Assembly (NCBI GenBank): GCA_016124425.1
Contig: WGNT01000062.1
Span: forward strand, 1-44,655
Length of the DNA stretch: 44,655 nucleotides
Source: Cytophagales bacterium
GTDB lineage: Bacteria; Bacteroidota; Bacteroidia; Cytophagales; Cyclobacteriaceae
Direction: 5' to 3'
The translations under genes were made by a program, and so were the position numbers. Every line of letters begins with the position of its first letter. The first letter of the stretch is position 1. The notes beneath the pieces were generated by a model. It worked only from the letters and a program-made list of their open reading frames with translations. It searched no databases and was not told the DNA's origin. This document shows positions 41,657 to 44,655 of this stretch, piece after piece.

Positions 41657-42484
41657 ATGAAACGGTTAGGATATGTCATAGGCGCAGTCCTCATGCTACC
41701 GACGTTTTCCGCCTCGGCGCAAAGCGTCATGGAAGTACTTCCGAGGGGAGCTAGAAGCATGGGTATCGCCAATGCCAGCGTGACCTTGCGGGATGCTTGG
41801 GGGGTATTCAACAACATAGGAGGTATAAGTGGCATAGAGCAGTCGGCATTTTTTGCAGGGTATGATCACCGGCTGGGGCTAAACGAGCTTACTACGCTGG
41901 CAGCAGGTGCTGTATTCAAGAATCCTACCGGGGCATTAGGTGTGGGGTTATCTTCCTTTGGCGGGGAGTTGTTTAGCCAGCAGACGCTGGGCATTGGGTA
42001 TGCCAACCAATTGGGCATCGCTAGCTTGGGGATGAAAGTAAGTTATTTCCAGACAAATATCGAGGGTTTTGGTCGTGGAGCCGCGCCGATTGTCGAGATC
42101 GGGGGAGTTGCCGAACTTTCTCCTTGGCTTTATTTTGGCGCCCGTATCTATAACGTGACGCGGTCAAGGCTTAGCAGGATTACTGGGGAGTACCTGCCTA
42201 TGATTGTCAGTACCGGGGTTTCTGTGCGACCTTCAGCCTCACTTATGATTAATTTGGAAGCGCAAAAAGAGATACTTCTTTTGCCACAGGTGAAAATAGG
42301 GCTTGAATATGGCCTCCGGGATAAACTTTGGGCAAGAGCTGGTATTCATACCCGACCTCAGCAATTGTTCTTTGGGATCGGAATGGCGCCCAAAAGATAC
42401 CGGTTTGACTATGCACTGAGTCAAAACTACCGATTGGGTTTCACGCATCATGTTTCGGTAAATTTTCTGTGGAACGACCCATGA
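41657..42484 (+). CDS. PorV/PorQ-like outer-membrane barrel protein
   Basis: The 275-residue protein has a signal peptide (cleavage near SASAQS). The N-terminal signature PRGARSMGIANASVTLRDAWGVFNN has the pattern of PorV/PorQ/UPF0164 barrel proteins (G-R-x-x-G, then asparagine in the first strands). Repeated short beta-strands follow to a terminal NFLWNDP. PorV shuttles and anchors type IX secretion cargo; PorQ-like members have related roles. No PorU or other secretion gene is adjacent, so function is only inferred. The end overlaps the next gene by 4 bases (ATGA). Confidence 0.8.
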   Translation: MKRLGYVIGAVLMLPTFSASAQSVMEVLPRGARSMGIANASVTLRDAWGVFNNIGGISGIEQSAFFAGYDHRLGLNELTTLAAGAVFKNPTGALGVGLSSFGGELFSQQTLGIGYANQLGIASLGMKVSYFQTNIEGFGRGAAPIVEIGGVAELSPWLYFGARIYNVTRSRLSRITGEYLPMIVSTGVSVRPSASLMINLEAQKEILLLPQVKIGLEYGLRDKLWARAGIHTRPQQLFFGIGMAPKRYRFDYALSQNYRLGFTHHVSVNFLWNDP

Positions 42485-44589
42485 AAAATATACGAAAATT
42501 CGTAGTACTCTCAGCCCTACAGGTGTTCCAAGCCGCCCTCTATGCCCAAGATGAACTCCGACAGGACATAGATATCGAGGCATTCATTGAAGAATTGTTT
42601 GCCCTTCAGGAAGAGGAAATCAACTATGAAGACCTGTATGAAAGTTTGCTTCAGACACACCTCAATAGGCTGCCGCTAAACCAAGTTCAGGCTGAAGGAC
42701 TTCAGTCCCTCTACATTCTGTCTCCCTTACAGGTAAATAGCCTGCTTAGCTACAGGGAGCAAGTGGGCCCCTTACTCTCCATCTATGAGCTGCAGGCGGT
42801 TCCCCATTGGGATTTGGAAACGATTCGCAGGATTGCTCCTTTTGTGACTATCGGGGACAGCGCGGGGCAACCTGTCGGGGGCCTTTGGCGAAAGCTTAAG
42901 GATGAGCGGGATGCGTACTTTATCCTAAGGCACCGACGGGTGTGGCAGATGAGGAAAGGATTTACACCACCGGACACCCTGCGCGATGGTAGCGTCTCGT
43001 CCCGCTATCAGGGAGATCCAAACGATCTTTATGCACGATTTAGGATACAGCACGCCAATGATTACAGTATTGGATTCACATTGAACAAGAGTCAGGGGGA
43101 AGCCTTTGTGTGGGATCAGGCTACCGATCGCTACGGGTTTAATTTTAGTTCCTTTCATGCGACGTTTATGCAGAAGGGAAGATGGAAAAGCATTTCACTA
43201 GGAGATTACCAACTTCAGTTTGGACAAGGCTTGGTGTATGGTGCCGGATTTTCAGTGGGAAAGGGTGCCGAGTCCATTACCACGGTACGTAGGAGTACAC
43301 TAGGGGTGAGGCCCTATAGTTCGGTTTTGGAATTTGGCTTTTTCAGGGGGGCTGCTGCCACCTATCAGGTTGGGCGGTGGGAATTGACAGGACACTATTC
43401 CCGCGCTCCAAGGGATGCGAGGATTCAGACGCAAGTGGATAGTCTGGACCAGCCTTCTGACTTTTTTTCTTCCCTACTTCAAAGTGGGCTGCACCGAACG
43501 TCTTCGGAAATCTCGGCCAAGTCGCAGGCAAGGGAGGATAATGTCGGCGGCAACATCAACTACCGCAGCGCTAATCGGAATTTTCAATGGGGCATGAATA
43601 CGCTTTTTACCCGGTACAACAGACCCTTTATACCTACCGCCCGTGTATACAACGGCTTTGAATTTCGTGGGGAATCCAATCAGGTACACAGCACGTACTT
43701 CTCGCACAACTACCAGAATTATTTTTTCTTTGGTGAATCGGCTGTATCGAAAAGCGGCGGTCAGGGGTCCATCTTGGGGGTTATGAGTAGCCTCCATCCT
43801 CATATCAACCTGTCGCTGTTATGGCGGAAATTTGACCGGAACTTTCATACCTTCTATGGTAATGCATTTTCGGAAGGCACCCGACCTATCAATGAGGAAG
43901 GGGTTTACCTAGGGCTCTCCTATACGCCAAGCAGGAAATTTTCTTGGAACGGATACTACGATTACTTCCGATTTCCCTGGATGCGATTCCGGGTATATGC
44001 GCCCTCACAAGGCAGTGAATGGTTGATGCGCTGGAGCTATAGACCCGACAAACGGACGCATCTGTTCGTACAGGTACGTCAGGAAAGCAAGGCGAGAAAT
44101 CTGCTTTCGGCTATGCAACAGGGAGTGACTTACCAACTCGCTCAGGCAAACCGCCGTAACTTTGTCGTGAACCTGGACCATCAATTTTCAGCCGTATGGT
44201 CTATGAAGTCACGGATCCAAGCCAGTAGGTTTACGTTTGGGGAGTCCAATACGGCGGGCTTTGCGATCGTTCAGGATGTACAGGGGGAGTGGAACAACCT
44301 GCGGATAAGTGGCAGATTGGCCCTTTTCGATACAGAGGATTACGAGAACAGGCAGTATGTCTATGAGAAAAATGTACTGTGGGCATTTTCTTTGCCAGCC
44401 TATCACGGACAAGGCCTGAGGTATTACTTGTTAGGGCAATGGCGTATCAGCCAAAAGCTGACCTTGTGGGCGCGGTGGGCAAGAACGGCCTATACCGACA
44501 GGGAATCAATCGGTACAGGCCTTCAGGAAATACAGGGAAATGCCGTTTCTGAGACCACCGCACAGTTACGGTATCAGTTTAACCGGTAG
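42481..44589 (+). CDS. Outer-membrane protein with N-terminal helix-hairpin-helix motifs
   Basis: The 702-residue protein has a signal peptide (cleavage near ALYAQD) and an acidic helical segment. A helix-hairpin-helix-like repeat follows (LNRLPLNQVQAEGLQSLYIL, LSIYELQAVPHWDLETIRRI). The remaining 550 residues are aromatic- and glycine-rich alternating strands, ending RYQFNR, as in an outer-membrane barrel. ATG 42481 is chosen because it overlaps the previous stop and precedes a clean signal sequence. HhH motifs bind DNA in ComEA, so a surface DNA-binding or uptake role is conceivable, but they may also mediate protein contact. It appears co-translated with the PorV-like gene. Confidence 0.82.
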   Translation: MKNIRKFVVLSALQVFQAALYAQDELRQDIDIEAFIEELFALQEEEINYEDLYESLLQTHLNRLPLNQVQAEGLQSLYILSPLQVNSLLSYREQVGPLLSIYELQAVPHWDLETIRRIAPFVTIGDSAGQPVGGLWRKLKDERDAYFILRHRRVWQMRKGFTPPDTLRDGSVSSRYQGDPNDLYARFRIQHANDYSIGFTLNKSQGEAFVWDQATDRYGFNFSSFHATFMQKGRWKSISLGDYQLQFGQGLVYGAGFSVGKGAESITTVRRSTLGVRPYSSVLEFGFFRGAAATYQVGRWELTGHYSRAPRDARIQTQVDSLDQPSDFFSSLLQSGLHRTSSEISAKSQAREDNVGGNINYRSANRNFQWGMNTLFTRYNRPFIPTARVYNGFEFRGESNQVHSTYFSHNYQNYFFFGESAVSKSGGQGSILGVMSSLHPHINLSLLWRKFDRNFHTFYGNAFSEGTRPINEEGVYLGLSYTPSRKFSWNGYYDYFRFPWMRFRVYAPSQGSEWLMRWSYRPDKRTHLFVQVRQESKARNLLSAMQQGVTYQLAQANRRNFVVNLDHQFSAVWSMKSRIQASRFTFGESNTAGFAIVQDVQGEWNNLRISGRLALFDTEDYENRQYVYEKNVLWAFSLPAYHGQGLRYYLLGQWRISQKLTLWARWARTAYTDRESIGTGLQEIQGNAVSETTAQLRYQFNR

Positions 44590-44612
44590 CTGCGCCCACA
44601 GATGACAGGGTG

Positions 44613-44655
44613 TTACTTTTGAGCTTGTTGCTTGAGCAGGTCGCGTATTTCTTCC
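44613..44655 (-). CDS. C-terminal end of a gene, possibly mscL
   Basis: The minus strand ends in the codons for EEIRDLLKQQAQK followed by a stop at 44613-44615. EIRDLLK near the C-terminus is typical of the large-conductance mechanosensitive channel MscL. Only 13 residues are visible, so this is a suggestion. It is convergent with the helix-hairpin-helix protein gene. Confidence 0.45.
   Translation of the reverse strand, partial: EEIRDLLKQQAQK

Overview
The window looks like a chromosomal segment of a Bacteroidota bacterium, probably of the order Cytophagales (the order is inference). Four things support the phylum. One is promoters of the TTG-N19/20-TAnnTTTG type. Another is a core block with pyk and an IPExxxVDY-family gene divergent from acpP-fabF-rnc. 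The others are PorV-like outer-membrane proteins and frequent TTG/GTG starts with weak Shine-Dalgarno sequences.

Region 1 (2-13583, all plus strand) is an AT-rich surface-polysaccharide cluster. It holds the end of a membrane protein, an MsbA/PglK-type ABC exporter, two FkbM methyltransferases around a GT10 fucosyltransferase-like gene, a WbqC-family protein, two short DegT-type PLP enzymes, a GNAT-GT2 fusion, a GT2, two GT4 enzymes and a polytopic polymerase-like membrane protein. Most genes overlap or nearly touch, so it reads as one operon.

Region 2 (13598-18247, plus strand) continues the cluster at visibly higher GC. It holds two GT4 enzymes, a paralogue of the polymerase-like protein and a polysaccharide deacetylase. 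A pair of inverted GC-rich hairpin repeats sits between the two GT4 genes, forming the C-terminus of one and abutting the 5' end of the other. The composition step at about 13.5 kb, flanked by the paralogues, suggests that region 1 was exchanged into a resident locus.

Region 3 (18248-24300) is gene-poor. It has a small two-TM protein with a textbook Bacteroidota promoter, a mosaic of palindromic repeats, a two-PAS histidine kinase with a single-domain response regulator, an exported nucleoside hydrolase, a DUF4235 protein, a broken M14 peptidase fragment, tRNA-Leu(GAG) and a GNAT acetyltransferase.

Region 4 (24439-44655) is housekeeping: typA, pfkA, miaA (minus), a REC-Hpt/REC/small protein/metallo-hydrolase operon, an NFACT (RqcH-like) protein, a perfect 46-bp palindrome, pyk plus an IPExxxVDY gene (minus), then acpP-fabF-rnc-nadE-lgt, yidD (minus) and three outer-membrane proteins (BamA-like, PorV-like, and a barrel protein with helix-hairpin-helix motifs). 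The window ends in the C-terminal codons of a minus-strand gene that resembles mscL.

No CRISPR array, complete insertion sequence, rRNA or phage module was seen. The least explained items are the twin polymerase-like proteins, the WbqC/DegT/DegT/GNAT-GT2 cassette, the small membrane protein at 18734-18913 and the detached REC-Hpt phosphorelay proteins.
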